Origin: Caulobacteraceae bacterium
GTDB taxonomy: Bacteria; Pseudomonadota; Alphaproteobacteria; Caulobacterales; Caulobacteraceae
Direction: 5' to 3'
Assembly: GCA_947476555.1 (NCBI GenBank)
Contig: CANJRI010000001.1
Span: forward strand, 1 to 64,000
DNA: 64,000 nucleotides
Shown: positions 8,314 to 16,360 of the stretch, one piece after another
How the letters are laid out: the number at the start of each line of letters is the position of its first letter
Position numbering within the stretch: the first letter of the stretch is position 1
Notes under the pieces: model-generated
What the model was told of the DNA's origin: nothing
What the model saw: the letters and a program-made list of their open reading frames with translations, nothing else
Database searches by the model: none
Program-made: the position numbers and the translations under genes

Positions 8314-8386
8314 ATCCGCTCATTGGGGGAAGCGGCGGCGCGCCGCAAGCCATTGACACCGAAAGGGGCAGACGGTCCAAGGCGGC

Positions 8387-9544
8387 ATGGCTCCGGCGGC
8401 GAAGACCAGTCCCGAGATCGAGACCGGCGGGGGCGTCTGGCGTTTCCCGGCCGGCCAGCCCTTGCGCCTGGATTCCGGCGCCAGCCTCTCGCCCCTGGAA
8501 GTGGCCTACAAGACCTACGGCCACCTCAACGCCGACAAGTCCAACGCCGTCCTGGTCTGCCACGCCCTGACCGGCGACCAGCACCTGGCCTCGCAGCATC
8601 CGGTCACCGGCAAGCCCGGATGGTGGGACAGGGTGGTGGGCCCGAGCCTCGCCCTCGATCCCGACCGCTATTTCGTGATCTGCGCCAATGTGGTCGGCGG
8701 CTGCATGGGGACCACGGGCCCGGCCTCCATCGATCCCGGCACCGGCGAGGCCTATGGCCTGGCCTTCCCAGTCATCACCATCGCCGACATGGTCCGGGCC
8801 CAGGCCATGCTGGTCGAGGCTCTGGGCATCGACACCCTGTTCGCCGTGATCGGCGGATCCATGGGCGGCATGCAGGTCGTCCAGTGGGCCGCCGACTATC
8901 CCGAGAAGCTGTTCAGCGCGGTGGCCATCGCCACCGCGGCCCGTCACTCGGCCCAGAACATCGCCTTCCACGAGGTCGGGCGCCAGGCGGTGATGGCCGA
9001 TCCCAACTGGCGCGGCGGCGCCTACCTGAAGGCCGGCGTGCGACCCGAAAAGGGGCTCGCCGTGGCCCGCATGGCCGCGCACATCACCTACGTCTCCGAA
9101 GCCGCCCTGCATCGCAAGTTCGGGCGCGAACTGCAGCGCGACGGCCTCTCCTGGGGCTTCGACGCCGACTTCCAGGTGGAAAGCTACCTGCGCCACCAGG
9201 GGGCCAGTTTCGTCGACCGCTTCGACGCCAATTCCTACCTCTACATCACACGGGCGATGGACTACTTCGACCTCGCCGGGCCGCATGGCGGGGTGCTGGC
9301 CAACGCCTTCATCAAGGCGCGCAAGGTCAAGTTCTGCGTCCTCTCCTTCACCTCCGACTGGCTCTACCCGACCGTCGAGAACCGCGCGATCGTCCGGGCC
9401 CTCAACGCCGCGGGCTGCCGGGCCTCCTTCGCCGATATCGTCTCGGACAAGGGCCACGACGCCTTCCTGCTGGACGAGCCGGTGTTCGACCAGGCGCTGC
9501 GCGGCTTCCTGGCCGCCCAGGCCCAGGCGCGGGGCCTTTCGTGA
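8387..9544 (+). CDS. metX: homoserine O-acetyltransferase (MetX type)
   Basis: Activates homoserine for methionine synthesis by acyl transfer from acetyl-CoA (some relatives use succinyl-CoA). The 385-residue alpha/beta-hydrolase protein has the nucleophile Ser158 in GGSMGGMQ, an Asp in TSDWLYPT and a His in [10 protein letters not shown], the MetX triad. [14 protein letters not shown] near residue 45 is also typical. The last codon overlaps the GTG start of metW (GTGA). The short leader from 8314 to 8386 was examined for a SAM-II-type riboswitch and none was recognised. Confidence 0.94.
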   Translation: MAPAAKTSPEIETGGGVWRFPAGQPLRLDSGASLSPLEVAYKTYGHLNADKSNAVLVCHALTGDQHLASQHPVTGKPGWWDRVVGPSLALDPDRYFVICANVVGGCMGTTGPASIDPGTGEAYGLAFPVITIADMVRAQAMLVEALGIDTLFAVIGGSMGGMQVVQWAADYPEKLFSAVAIATAARHSAQNIAFHEVGRQAVMADPNWRGGAYLKAGVRPEKGLAVARMAAHITYVSEAALHRKFGRELQRDGLSWGFDADFQVESYLRHQGASFVDRFDANSYLYITRAMDYFDLAGPHGGVLANAFIKARKVKFCVLSFTSDWLYPTVENRAIVRALNAAGCRASFADIVSDKGHDAFLLDEPVFDQALRGFLAAQAQARGLS

Positions 9545-10245
9545 CCGCCGTTCGCGAGGACTTCGCCGAGATCCTACGGCTGGTGCGCCCCGGCTCTCGG
9601 GTGCTGGACGTCGGCTGCGGCGGCGGCGAGCTGCTGGAGCTGCTCACCCGCGAGAAGGGCGCCGACGCTCAAGGGCTGGAGCTCAGTCCGGAGAACGTTT
9701 CAGCCTGCCTGGCCCGCGGCCTAGCGGTGGTGCAGGGCGACGGCGACCGCGACCTCGACCATTTCCCGACCAGGGCCTTCGACTACGCCATCCTCTCCAA
9801 GACCCTGCAGCAGATGCGCGATCCCCGGCATGCGCTCTCCGAGCTGTTGCGCATCGCCGAGCAGGCGGTGGTCTCGGTCCCGAACTTCGGCCACTGGAAG
9901 ATGCGCCTCTACCTCCTGGGCCGGGGCCGGATGCCAGAGACCAAGGCCCTGCCCGATCCCTGGTGGTCGACGCCCAACATCCACCTGTGCACCCTGCGTG
10001 ACTTCATCGACCTCGCCGACGACCTCGGCCTGCGCATCGACGCCTGCGCCGCGCTTTCCAATGGCAAGCCGGCCCGGGCCATGGATCCCAAGGGCGTGTT
10101 GGAGAACTGGCGCGCCGAAACCGGCCTTTTCCTGCTCAGCCGCCGGGCCGAGCCGCAACCGGAAGCCACCCCGCGCAACCTGTTCGGCGAGGTGGAGCTG
10201 CCGAAGGCCGAAGGGCCGAAGCGGACCCGCAAAGCCCGCAAATAA
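9541..10245 (+). CDS. metW: methionine biosynthesis protein MetW
   Basis: A 234-residue class I SAM-dependent methyltransferase-fold protein of the MetW family, which accompanies MetX in alphaproteobacteria and many others and is thought to work with it. The SAM-binding loop is [15 protein letters not shown]. The downstream block [21 protein letters not shown] and the [16 protein letters not shown] stretch are characteristic of MetW. The GTG start at 9541 overlaps the metX stop by 4 bases. The C-terminus is a short basic tail (KRTRKARK). It converges on the PII gene. Confidence 0.93.
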   Translation: MTAVREDFAEILRLVRPGSRVLDVGCGGGELLELLTREKGADAQGLELSPENVSACLARGLAVVQGDGDRDLDHFPTRAFDYAILSKTLQQMRDPRHALSELLRIAEQAVVSVPNFGHWKMRLYLLGRGRMPETKALPDPWWSTPNIHLCTLRDFIDLADDLGLRIDACAALSNGKPARAMDPKGVLENWRAETGLFLLSRRAEPQPEATPRNLFGEVELPKAEGPKRTRKARK

Positions 10246-10259
10246 ATTCGCTTAGCGGA

Positions 10260-10604
10260 TCACCCGGTGATCGCCGCCGCGTCCGTTTCCCCGGTGCGGA
10301 TCCGCAAGGCCTGCTCCAGGTCCAGCACGAACACCTTGCCGTCGCCGATCTTGCCGGTGTTGGCGGTGCGCTGGACCGCGTCGATGACCGCGCCGACGAT
10401 GTCCGACGGCACGGCGATCTCCAGCTTCACCTTGGGAAGCAGCTTCACCTCGTACTCGGCGCCCCGGTAGACCTCGGTCTTGCCCCGCTGACGCCCATAG
10501 CCGCGGACCTCGGTGACAGTGAGCCCAGAGGCGCCCGCCTCTGTCACCGCGTCGAGCACCGCGTCAAGGCGGCTGGGCTTGATGACCGCGACGATCATTT
10601 TCAT
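10260..10604 (-). CDS. PII nitrogen regulatory protein (GlnB/GlnK family)
   Basis: A 114-residue PII signal protein. It has the T-loop with uridylylation site Tyr51 in VYRGAEYEVKLLPKVK, the first signature YGRQRGKTEVYRG and the B-loop TGKIGDGKVFV for ATP and 2-oxoglutarate binding. PII proteins report nitrogen and energy status to glutamine synthetase adenylylation, NtrB or the ammonium channel AmtB. Unlike the usual glnB-glnA or glnK-amtB arrangement, neither partner is next to it; it follows a methyltransferase gene by 37 bases. Whether it is GlnB or GlnK cannot be decided from sequence alone. Confidence 0.93.
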   Translation of the reverse strand: MKMIVAVIKPSRLDAVLDAVTEAGASGLTVTEVRGYGRQRGKTEVYRGAEYEVKLLPKVKLEIAVPSDIVGAVIDAVQRTANTGKIGDGKVFVLDLEQALRIRTGETDAAAITG

Positions 10605-10641
10605 CCGGCGGGTCTCCGATTCGGGTCTTTGTCCGGTCTAG

Positions 10642-11427
10642 CTAAGACCCTGGCGCGTCTTTCGCCAAGACCCCGCGCGTGGAAGCCGGCTTCGGCGCCC
10701 GCGATGCGGGGGCCGCCCCGCCGGCCGGGGCCAGCACCGGTGCGGCCGCGACACGGGCCCGCGCGCCGCGTGGCTTGACCGCGAAGGTCTGCTTCACCGC
10801 CTCCATCAACAGCAGGCCCGCGAACCCCGGCCATAGCCGCGAGCCCGCCTGCTCGAACCCTTCGGCCCAGCGCGCCGTCCAGCCCACCGGCGGCGCGTAG
10901 AGCGCCCGGGTCCAGCCGGAGGGCTCCAGCTCGGCCTCGCGCATCAGGTCCGCCAGCTGGCCGCGCGTATAGGGCCGCCCGTGGCCGAAGGGCGTGCGCT
11001 CGGTGTTGGCCCACAGGCCGTTGCGGGACGCCACGGTGACGATCACCCGGCCGGAGGGCGCCAGCACCCGCCAGACCTCCCGCAGGAAGCCCACAGGGTC
11101 GGCGCTCTCCTCCAGGCCGTGGACCACAAGGATCCGGTCGAACAGGGCGTTGGCGAACGGCAGGGTGTCCTCGTCGGTGAGCACCGCCAGGTTCCGGCCC
11201 CCGGGCGGCCATACCTCCACCCCCTGCTGGGCGGGCATGGCCCCCACGACCCGTCGCGCCGCCGGCCGGAACGGGGCGACGAACGGGGTCCCGTAGCCCA
11301 GAGCCAGGACGTCGAGCCCCCTGGCGTCACCCCAGGCCTCCTTGAGCTTTCGCTCGACCATCGCCCGAGCCGCATCCCCGAGCGGGGAAGCGTAGAATTC
11401 GCGGAGCTCTAGGACGTCGCGGCGCAT
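10642..11427 (-). CDS. class I SAM-dependent methyltransferase, substrate unknown
   Basis: A 261-residue protein with a Methyltransf_11-type core. LDVLALGYGTPFVAPF replaces the canonical glycine loop, DTLPFANALFDRILVVHGLE matches motif II, and EVWRVLAPSGRVIVTVASRNGLW matches motif III. The glycine loop is degenerate (ALGYGT), so SAM binding should be tested. The C-terminal 50 residues are Ala/Pro/Arg-rich and look disordered. It is divergent from gloB with a 51-base shared promoter region and precedes the PII gene on its own strand. Confidence 0.8.
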   Translation of the reverse strand: MRRDVLELREFYASPLGDAARAMVERKLKEAWGDARGLDVLALGYGTPFVAPFRPAARRVVGAMPAQQGVEVWPPGGRNLAVLTDEDTLPFANALFDRILVVHGLEESADPVGFLREVWRVLAPSGRVIVTVASRNGLWANTERTPFGHGRPYTRGQLADLMREAELEPSGWTRALYAPPVGWTARWAEGFEQAGSRLWPGFAGLLLMEAVKQTFAVKPRGARARVAAAPVLAPAGGAAPASRAPKPASTRGVLAKDAPGS

Positions 11428-11478
11428 CTTCGGCAGCTAAGCTCGACGGGACCGTCCCGCCAGCCTAAATCTCACCTC

Positions 11479-12222
11479 ATGGCCCTCACCGTCCACCAGT
11501 TCGCCTGTCTCGACGACAACTACGCCTTCCTGATCCGGGACGACGCCACGGGGCTCGCCGCCACCATCGACACCCCGGACGCGGACGCGATCCTCGCCGA
11601 GCTGGACCGGCTCGGCTGGAAACTCGCCCTGATCATGAACACCCACTGGCACCCGGACCACGCGGGCGGCAACGCCGCGATCCAGGCGGCCACCGGCGCC
11701 GCCATCGTCGGACCCAAGGAGGTCACCCGCATCGCGCCGCTCGACCGCGAGGTCGGCGACGGCGACGAGGTCCGGCTCGGCGAGACCCTGTTCCGGGTGA
11801 TCGACACCGGCGGACATACTCTTGGCCACATCGCCTACCACGACGCGGCGGATCGGATCGCTTTCGTCGGAGACACCCTGTTCGCCCTCGGCTGCGGGCG
11901 CCTGTTCGAGGGAACGCCGGCCCAGATGTGGGGCAGCCTCCAGCGCCTCGCCGCCCTGCCGGACGACACCACCGTCTACTGCGCGCACGAATACACCGCC
12001 GCCAACGCCCGGTTCGCCCTGTCGGTGGACGAAAGTCCCGCCCTGAAGGCCCGGGCCGATCAGGTGTTCGCCGCTCGCGAGCGTGGCGAGCCCACCGTGC
12101 CCACCACCATCGGCCTGGAGAAGGCCACCAATCCCTTCCTGAGGGCGCCCCTGCTGGCGCCGGGAGAGCCGCACGAGGCGTTCGGGGCGGTCCGCGCCGC
12201 CAAGGACGTCTTCAAGGGCTAG
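11479..12222 (+). CDS. gloB: hydroxyacylglutathione hydrolase (glyoxalase II)
   Basis: Hydrolyses S-D-lactoylglutathione to lactate and glutathione, completing methylglyoxal detoxification. The metallo-beta-lactamase signature NTHWHPDHAGG supplies His56, His58, Asp60 and His61. Further metal ligands lie in TGGHTLGHIAYH, FVGDTLFALGCGRLFEG and CAHEYTAANARFAL, the last being characteristic of glyoxalase II. The 247-residue length is normal. It converges on the DUF4908 gene with only 3 bases between stops. Confidence 0.94.
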   Translation: MALTVHQFACLDDNYAFLIRDDATGLAATIDTPDADAILAELDRLGWKLALIMNTHWHPDHAGGNAAIQAATGAAIVGPKEVTRIAPLDREVGDGDEVRLGETLFRVIDTGGHTLGHIAYHDAADRIAFVGDTLFALGCGRLFEGTPAQMWGSLQRLAALPDDTTVYCAHEYTAANARFALSVDESPALKARADQVFAARERGEPTVPTTIGLEKATNPFLRAPLLAPGEPHEAFGAVRAAKDVFKG

Positions 12223-12225
12223 GGC

Positions 12226-12984
12226 TCAGCGCCCCATCGCCACCTTGACGATCCGCTCGGAGGACGGCCGGCCGGCGAGGCCCTGGGCCGGCGTCACGGT
12301 GATCCGCAGCACTTCCCCGCCCACCGTCGCGGCCGGACGCCGCCCCTCCACCAGCTCCACCTTGCGGAAACGGTCCAGAACCTGGCGCCCGTCGCGGCTC
12401 TGGGCGATCCGGCCGAAAGCCAGGCTGGTGACCGTCGCGGCGTCGGCGATCAGGGCCGAGGCGGCCGGGGTGTAGTTCGGCACGTCGAATTCGATCAGGT
12501 GGCGGGCGGCGCGGGTCGCCCGCACGGAGGCCTGCAGCAGGCTTTCGCCGAGCGCGTGGGGCCCGATGGGCGCCAGCCGCAGGGTGGGCCCTCCGCCCAC
12601 GAGCGCCGCCGCGACGCCCTGCGGCCGATCGTCCGTGAACAGGGTGACCCCGCCGAGCCGCGTGGCCCGCAGCACCGGCTCTCCCAAGTCGTTCTTGTAG
12701 ATCACGTCGCCACGCGGCGCCGGCTGCGGCTGCAGCGCCCAGACTTCGAAGCTGCCCTCGAACTTCAGGAGCGGGCGCCCCTGGCTGCGGTCCAGGACGA
12801 AGACCTGGCCCCCGTCGGAAACGTAGCGGGCGACCGGCGGCGATTCACCGCCGGCCTGCGGACGATTCTTGAACAGGCCCTCGCGCTGGCAGTCGTCGGC
12901 TGCGGCCGATCCGGAGAATCCGGCGGCCAGGACGGCAAGCGCCGCCAAGGCCGTCTTCCGGAAAGCCGCAATCTCCTCAGTCAT
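12226..12984 (-). CDS. secreted DUF4908-like protein
   Basis: A 252-residue exported protein of unknown function. The N-terminus has a signal peptide (hydrophobic run ending near SGSAAADDC). The mature part contains an internal DRSQGRPLLKFEGSFEVWALQPQPAPRGD stretch and a C-terminal VLRITVTPAQGLAGRPSSERIVKV segment that I associate with the DUF4908 family of Caulobacterales. It has no catalytic signature and no repeats. It lies 55 bases downstream of phaB on the same strand but has no obvious connection to PHB metabolism. Confidence 0.65.
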   Translation of the reverse strand: MTEEIAAFRKTALAALAVLAAGFSGSAAADDCQREGLFKNRPQAGGESPPVARYVSDGGQVFVLDRSQGRPLLKFEGSFEVWALQPQPAPRGDVIYKNDLGEPVLRATRLGGVTLFTDDRPQGVAAALVGGGPTLRLAPIGPHALGESLLQASVRATRAARHLIEFDVPNYTPAASALIADAATVTSLAFGRIAQSRDGRQVLDRFRKVELVEGRRPAATVGGEVLRITVTPAQGLAGRPSSERIVKVAMGR

Positions 12985-13039
12985 GACCGCTCAGCAGATG
13001 CCGCCTGATCACGGCGCTTTTGGGACGCCGCGAAGGTGA

Positions 13040-13765
13040 TCACCCGGCCATATACTGGCCGCCGTTGAGCGACAGGGTCGAGCCGGTGACGTAACCCGCC
13101 TGTTCCCCGGCCAGGAAGGCGACCATGTCGGCGATCTCCTCGCCCTTGCCCAGCCGGCCGACGGGGATCCCGGCGACGATCTCCTCCAGGATCTTGGCCG
13201 GCACCGCCTGCACCATCTCGGTGTCGATATACCCCGGAGCGATGCAGTTCACCGTCACCCCCTTGCGGGCGTTCTCCAGCGCCAGGGCCTTGGTGAAGCC
13301 GATTACGCCCGCCTTGGCGGTGGAATAGTTGGTCTGGCCGGCCTGGCCCTTCTGCCCGTTCACCGAGGAGATGTTGATGATCCGGCCCCACTGACGCTCC
13401 CGCATGCCCTCGATGACCTGGCGGGTCATGTTGAACAGGCTGTCCAGATTGACGCGGATGACCTCGCCCCACTGCTCGGAGTTCATCTTGTGGAACGCCC
13501 CGTCGCGGGTGATGCCGGCGTTGTTGACCAGCACGTCGATCGGCCCCAGCTGCTTTTCCACCGCCTGGACGGCGTTCTGGCAGTCGGCGAAGTTTCCGAC
13601 GTTGCCCTTGATCACCATCACCCCCAGCTCGCGGGCGCAGTCCTCGGCCGCCTTGTCGTTGCCGGAATAGCCTGCGGCGACCTGCATGCCGTCGGCTTTG
13701 AGCCGCTCGACGATCGCGCGCCCGATCCCCCGGGTGCCCCCGGTGACCAATGCAACTCTCGCCAT
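13040..13765 (-). CDS. phaB: acetoacetyl-CoA reductase
   Basis: Reduces acetoacetyl-CoA to (R)-3-hydroxybutyryl-CoA with NADPH for polyhydroxybutyrate synthesis. The 241-residue SDR has the cofactor loop TGGTRGIG at 8-15, NNAG at 81-84 and the catalytic Ser134, Tyr147, Lys151. The MNSEQWGEVIRVNLDSLFN and YIDTEMV blocks are typical of PhaB. A GGAGG precedes the ATG. It follows phaA with 46 bases between and is probably cotranscribed with it. Confidence 0.95.
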   Translation of the reverse strand: MARVALVTGGTRGIGRAIVERLKADGMQVAAGYSGNDKAAEDCARELGVMVIKGNVGNFADCQNAVQAVEKQLGPIDVLVNNAGITRDGAFHKMNSEQWGEVIRVNLDSLFNMTRQVIEGMRERQWGRIINISSVNGQKGQAGQTNYSTAKAGVIGFTKALALENARKGVTVNCIAPGYIDTEMVQAVPAKILEEIVAGIPVGRLGKGEEIADMVAFLAGEQAGYVTGSTLSLNGGQYMAG

Positions 13766-13811
13766 CGTTTCCTCCGCTACCTAGGGCCGCCTTGCTCGAC
13801 GCCCGGTTTTT

Positions 13812-14987
13812 TCACATCTTCTCGACGCACATCGCCACGCCCATGCCGCCGCCGACGCACAGCGTCGCCAGCCCCTTGGACTTCCCCGACCGCTGCATTT
13901 CGTGCAGCAGCGTGGTCAGCACCCGCGCGCCCGAGGCGCCCACCGGGTGGCCGATGGCGATGGCGCCGCCATTAACGTTGACCTTGTCCGGGTCCAGGCC
14001 CAGCTCGCGCACGACACACAGCGACTGGGCGGCGAAGGCCTCGTTGGACTCGATGATGTCGAGGTCGCCTACCTTCCAGCCCGCGCGCTCCAGCGCCTTG
14101 CGGCTGGCCGGGATCGGGCCGGTGCCCATGATCTCCGCGTCGACCCCGGCGTTGGCCCAGGAGACGATGCGGGCCATCGGCTTGAGGCCCCGCTTCTTGG
14201 CCTCATCGGCGCTCATCAGCACCACGGCGGCCGCGCCGTCATTGATCCCGGACGCATTGCCGGCGGTCACCGAGCCCTCCTTGTTGAACGCCGGGCGCAG
14301 GCCCGCCATGTTCTCCAGGGTCGCGCCGTGGCGGATATATTCGTCCTCGCTGACCACAACGTCGCCCTTCCGGCTCTTCACGGTCACCGGGGCGATCTCG
14401 TCCTTGAACTTGCCGGCCTTCTGGGCGGCCTCGGCGCGGTTCTGCGAGTTGACGGCGAACTGGTCCTGCTCGGCGCGGGTGATCTGCCAGCGGCTGGCGA
14501 TGTTCTCGGCGGTCTGGCCCATGTGGTAGCCCTGGAAGGCGTCGATCAGGCCATCCTTGAGCATGGTGTCCACCATCGCCAGCTCGCCCATCTTGGTGCC
14601 GTTGCGCAGGTGCGCCACATGCGGCGACTGGCTCATGCTCTCCTGCCCGCCGGCCACGACGATCGTCGCCGAGCCGTCGAGGATCTGCTGCGCGCCCAGC
14701 GCAACGGCCCGGAGGCCCGAGCCACAGAGCTGGTTGAGGCTCCAGGCCGGCGTGCTCATCGGCATCCCGGCGGCCACCGAGGCCTGGCGGGCCGGCCCCT
14801 GGCCCGCGCCGGCCTGCAGCACCTGGCCCAGGATCACCTCCTGAACGTCCTCGGGGGTGATCCCCGCCCGTTCGACCGCGGCCTGGATGGCCACCTTTCC
14901 GAGTTCATGCGCCGGGACGCTGGAGAGCGATCCATTGAACGAACCCACGGGCGTCCGTGCGGCGGAAACGATGACGACTTCGGTCAT
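13812..14987 (-). CDS. phaA: acetyl-CoA C-acetyltransferase (beta-ketothiolase)
   Basis: Condenses two acetyl-CoA to acetoacetyl-CoA, the first step of PHB synthesis, and works in reverse in breakdown. The 391-residue thiolase has the acyl-accepting Cys88 in [10 protein letters not shown], the His in [13 protein letters not shown] and the second Cys in TLCVGGGMG. An AGGAGG lies 6 bases upstream of the ATG. It is divergent from phaR, so the 165-base gap between them should carry the control sites. The PHB synthase phaC is not in the window. Confidence 0.95.
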   Translation of the reverse strand: MTEVVIVSAARTPVGSFNGSLSSVPAHELGKVAIQAAVERAGITPEDVQEVILGQVLQAGAGQGPARQASVAAGMPMSTPAWSLNQLCGSGLRAVALGAQQILDGSATIVVAGGQESMSQSPHVAHLRNGTKMGELAMVDTMLKDGLIDAFQGYHMGQTAENIASRWQITRAEQDQFAVNSQNRAEAAQKAGKFKDEIAPVTVKSRKGDVVVSEDEYIRHGATLENMAGLRPAFNKEGSVTAGNASGINDGAAAVVLMSADEAKKRGLKPMARIVSWANAGVDAEIMGTGPIPASRKALERAGWKVGDLDIIESNEAFAAQSLCVVRELGLDPDKVNVNGGAIAIGHPVGASGARVLTTLLHEMQRSGKSKGLATLCVGGGMGVAMCVEKM

Positions 14988-15072
14988 GAGACCCTCCTGG
15001 AAGAACTGGCTTCACTTTCTATCGACGTCCCCGAGCCTTCGTTCGAGCCCTGGAAAATCTCATTCAACCCGG

Positions 15073-15088
15073 GCATTTGCTTAAATGC
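15073..15088. promoter_or_regulatory. 16-bp palindrome in the phaA/phaR intergenic region
   Basis: The sequence GCATTT-GCTT-AAATGC is a perfect 6-4-6 inverted repeat between the divergent phaA and phaR starts, 65 bases before phaR. PhaR proteins bind TGC-containing repeats upstream of their own gene and of phasin genes. The position therefore suggests an operator, but the assignment is inference. Confidence 0.4.
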
Positions 15089-15152
15089 TCGCATCCGCGA
15101 TACTGCGCTGCGGAACAGGGCCGCCGCCGCGGCTCTCCGCTGAGGATTTTGG

Positions 15153-15779
15153 ATGGCCGATTCCCATGACCCCGGCGCCGGCGAAGGCGAGCGCATCGTC
15201 ATCAAGAAGTACGCCAACCGCCGCCTCTACAACACCGCCTCGTCCAGCTACGTCACCCTCGAGCACCTGTCCGAGATGGTGAAGAAGGGCGACGACTTCG
15301 TGGTCTATGACGCCAAGACCAACGAGGACATCACCCGCACGGTCCTGACCCAGATCATTTTCGAGGAAGAGAGCCAGGGCCAAAGCCTCCTGCCGATCCA
15401 GTTCCTGCGGCAGTTGATCGGCTTCTACGGCAACTCCATGCAGTCCTTCCTGCCCAGCTACCTGGAGCTGTCCCTGTCGACGTTCGCCCAGCAGCAGGAG
15501 CGGATGCGCGGCCAGTTCTCCTCCTTCGCGCCAGGCGCGGGACTGCCCGGCTACGAGGAGCAGATCCGACACAACCTGGCGCTGTTCGATCGGGCCATGA
15601 AAATGTTCTCGCCCTTCGCCTATGCGCCGAAGGCCGATGCCGCGTCCGGCGCCGCCGAGCCAAAGGCCGAACCCCGCGCCGAGCCCAAGGCCGAGCCCGC
15701 CGCCGACGAAGCCCTCACCCAGCTGCGCAAGCAGATGGCCGCGATGCAGGCCCAGATCGACAAGCTCGGGAAGAGCTGA
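15153..15779 (+). CDS. phaR: polyhydroxyalkanoate synthesis repressor
   Basis: A DNA-binding repressor that also senses PHB granules and controls phasin and its own expression. The 208-residue product has the N-terminal PHB/PHA accumulation regulator DNA-binding domain (IKKYANRRLYNTASSSYVTL at about 14-33, then DAKTNEDITRTVLTQIIFEE), followed by the PHB_acc repeat region (SLLPIQFLRQLIGFYGNSMQ and LELSLSTF). The C-terminal third has alternating Ala/Glu/Pro/Lys and a final coiled-coil-like segment. It is divergent from phaA. Confidence 0.93.
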   Translation: MADSHDPGAGEGERIVIKKYANRRLYNTASSSYVTLEHLSEMVKKGDDFVVYDAKTNEDITRTVLTQIIFEEESQGQSLLPIQFLRQLIGFYGNSMQSFLPSYLELSLSTFAQQQERMRGQFSSFAPGAGLPGYEEQIRHNLALFDRAMKMFSPFAYAPKADAASGAAEPKAEPRAEPKAEPAADEALTQLRKQMAAMQAQIDKLGKS

Positions 15780-15872
15780 GCTGAGCGGGGCAGCCGGAAG
15801 TGGACGCCGGTTCCGGCGCCCGTCACGCGACTAGGTCAACAGGTTTGGCCCGGCGTTTGCATTTGAGACGGC

Positions 15873-16190
15873 ATGATGTCCCGAATTGACCGCATCCGGC
15901 GCAGCGCCCTCACCGAGCGGACCAGCGCAGCCAACGACCACGCAGCGGCGGACGAGACGCGTCCCGTTTCGACGCGCCGCGTGCAGCCCGCCGCCCCGCC
16001 GCACGCCGACGAGGGCGATGCGGCCGCCATCTTCACCGCCCAGCTGATGGGCCAGGACGGGCAGAAGCGCGGCCTGCGCGCCGGTCCCCTGGCCATCGAC
16101 GCCGCCCGCGGCGCCTACAACAAGGTTGAATGGTCCGGCTCCAGGGATCGCCGGGCCCGCGCCGGCCGGACGGCGAAGACCTCGATCTGA
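15873..16190 (+). CDS. small conserved hypothetical protein
   Basis: A 105-residue basic protein with no signal peptide or membrane segment. The N-terminal half is low complexity (Arg, Ala, Thr, Pro). The more conserved-looking part is FTAQLMGQDGQKRGLRAGPL, followed by DAARGAYNKVEWSGSRDRR, a pattern I associate with uncharacterised short alphaproteobacterial proteins. A second ATG at 15876 could be the start. The gap from phaR (93 bases) contains a 7-bp stem (15793-15799 with 15811-15817) without a T-run. Confidence 0.6.
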   Translation: MMSRIDRIRRSALTERTSAANDHAAADETRPVSTRRVQPAAPPHADEGDAAAIFTAQLMGQDGQKRGLRAGPLAIDAARGAYNKVEWSGSRDRRARAGRTAKTSI

Positions 16191-16212
16191 TTGACCTTGG
16201 CGCGGCTCTTGC

Positions 16213-16293
16213 ATGGCCCGCGCCATGCTCGCCCTCGCTTCGCGCTTCTTCGACGTCGCCCTGGTCACGCTGATCGTCAGCGCCCTGACCTAG
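16213..16293 (+). CDS. possible 26-residue hydrophobic peptide
   Basis: An ATG at 16213 opens 26 codons to a TAG. The peptide has a basic N-terminus (MARAM) and a C-terminal hydrophobic stretch ending VALVTLIVSALT, so it could be a single-span membrane peptide. No clear ribosome binding site precedes it. It is too short to trust without expression evidence. Confidence 0.22.
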   Translation: MARAMLALASRFFDVALVTLIVSALT

Positions 16294-16360
16294 CCGCGCC
16301 TCGTCCCTCCGGTTGACTCTTGCGCCCGGGCGGTTTGACCTTCGCTGGGGGGCGGAACGG

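Noticed and set aside
8314..8386. SAM-II riboswitch or TTGACA promoter before metX
   Set aside because: Alphaproteobacterial metX/metA genes often have SAM-II elements, but this 73-base leader does not show the conserved pairing pattern. A TTGACA at 8353-8358 has no acceptable -10 at 16-18 bases.
10605..10641. Sigma-54 promoter for the PII gene
   Set aside because: No TGGCAC-N5-TTGC pattern is present in the gap, which is too short to hold a separate promoter with confidence.
15793..15817. Intrinsic terminator after phaR
   Set aside because: A 7-bp stem (GCCGGAA with TTCCGGC) exists, but the loop is 11 bases and no T-run follows.
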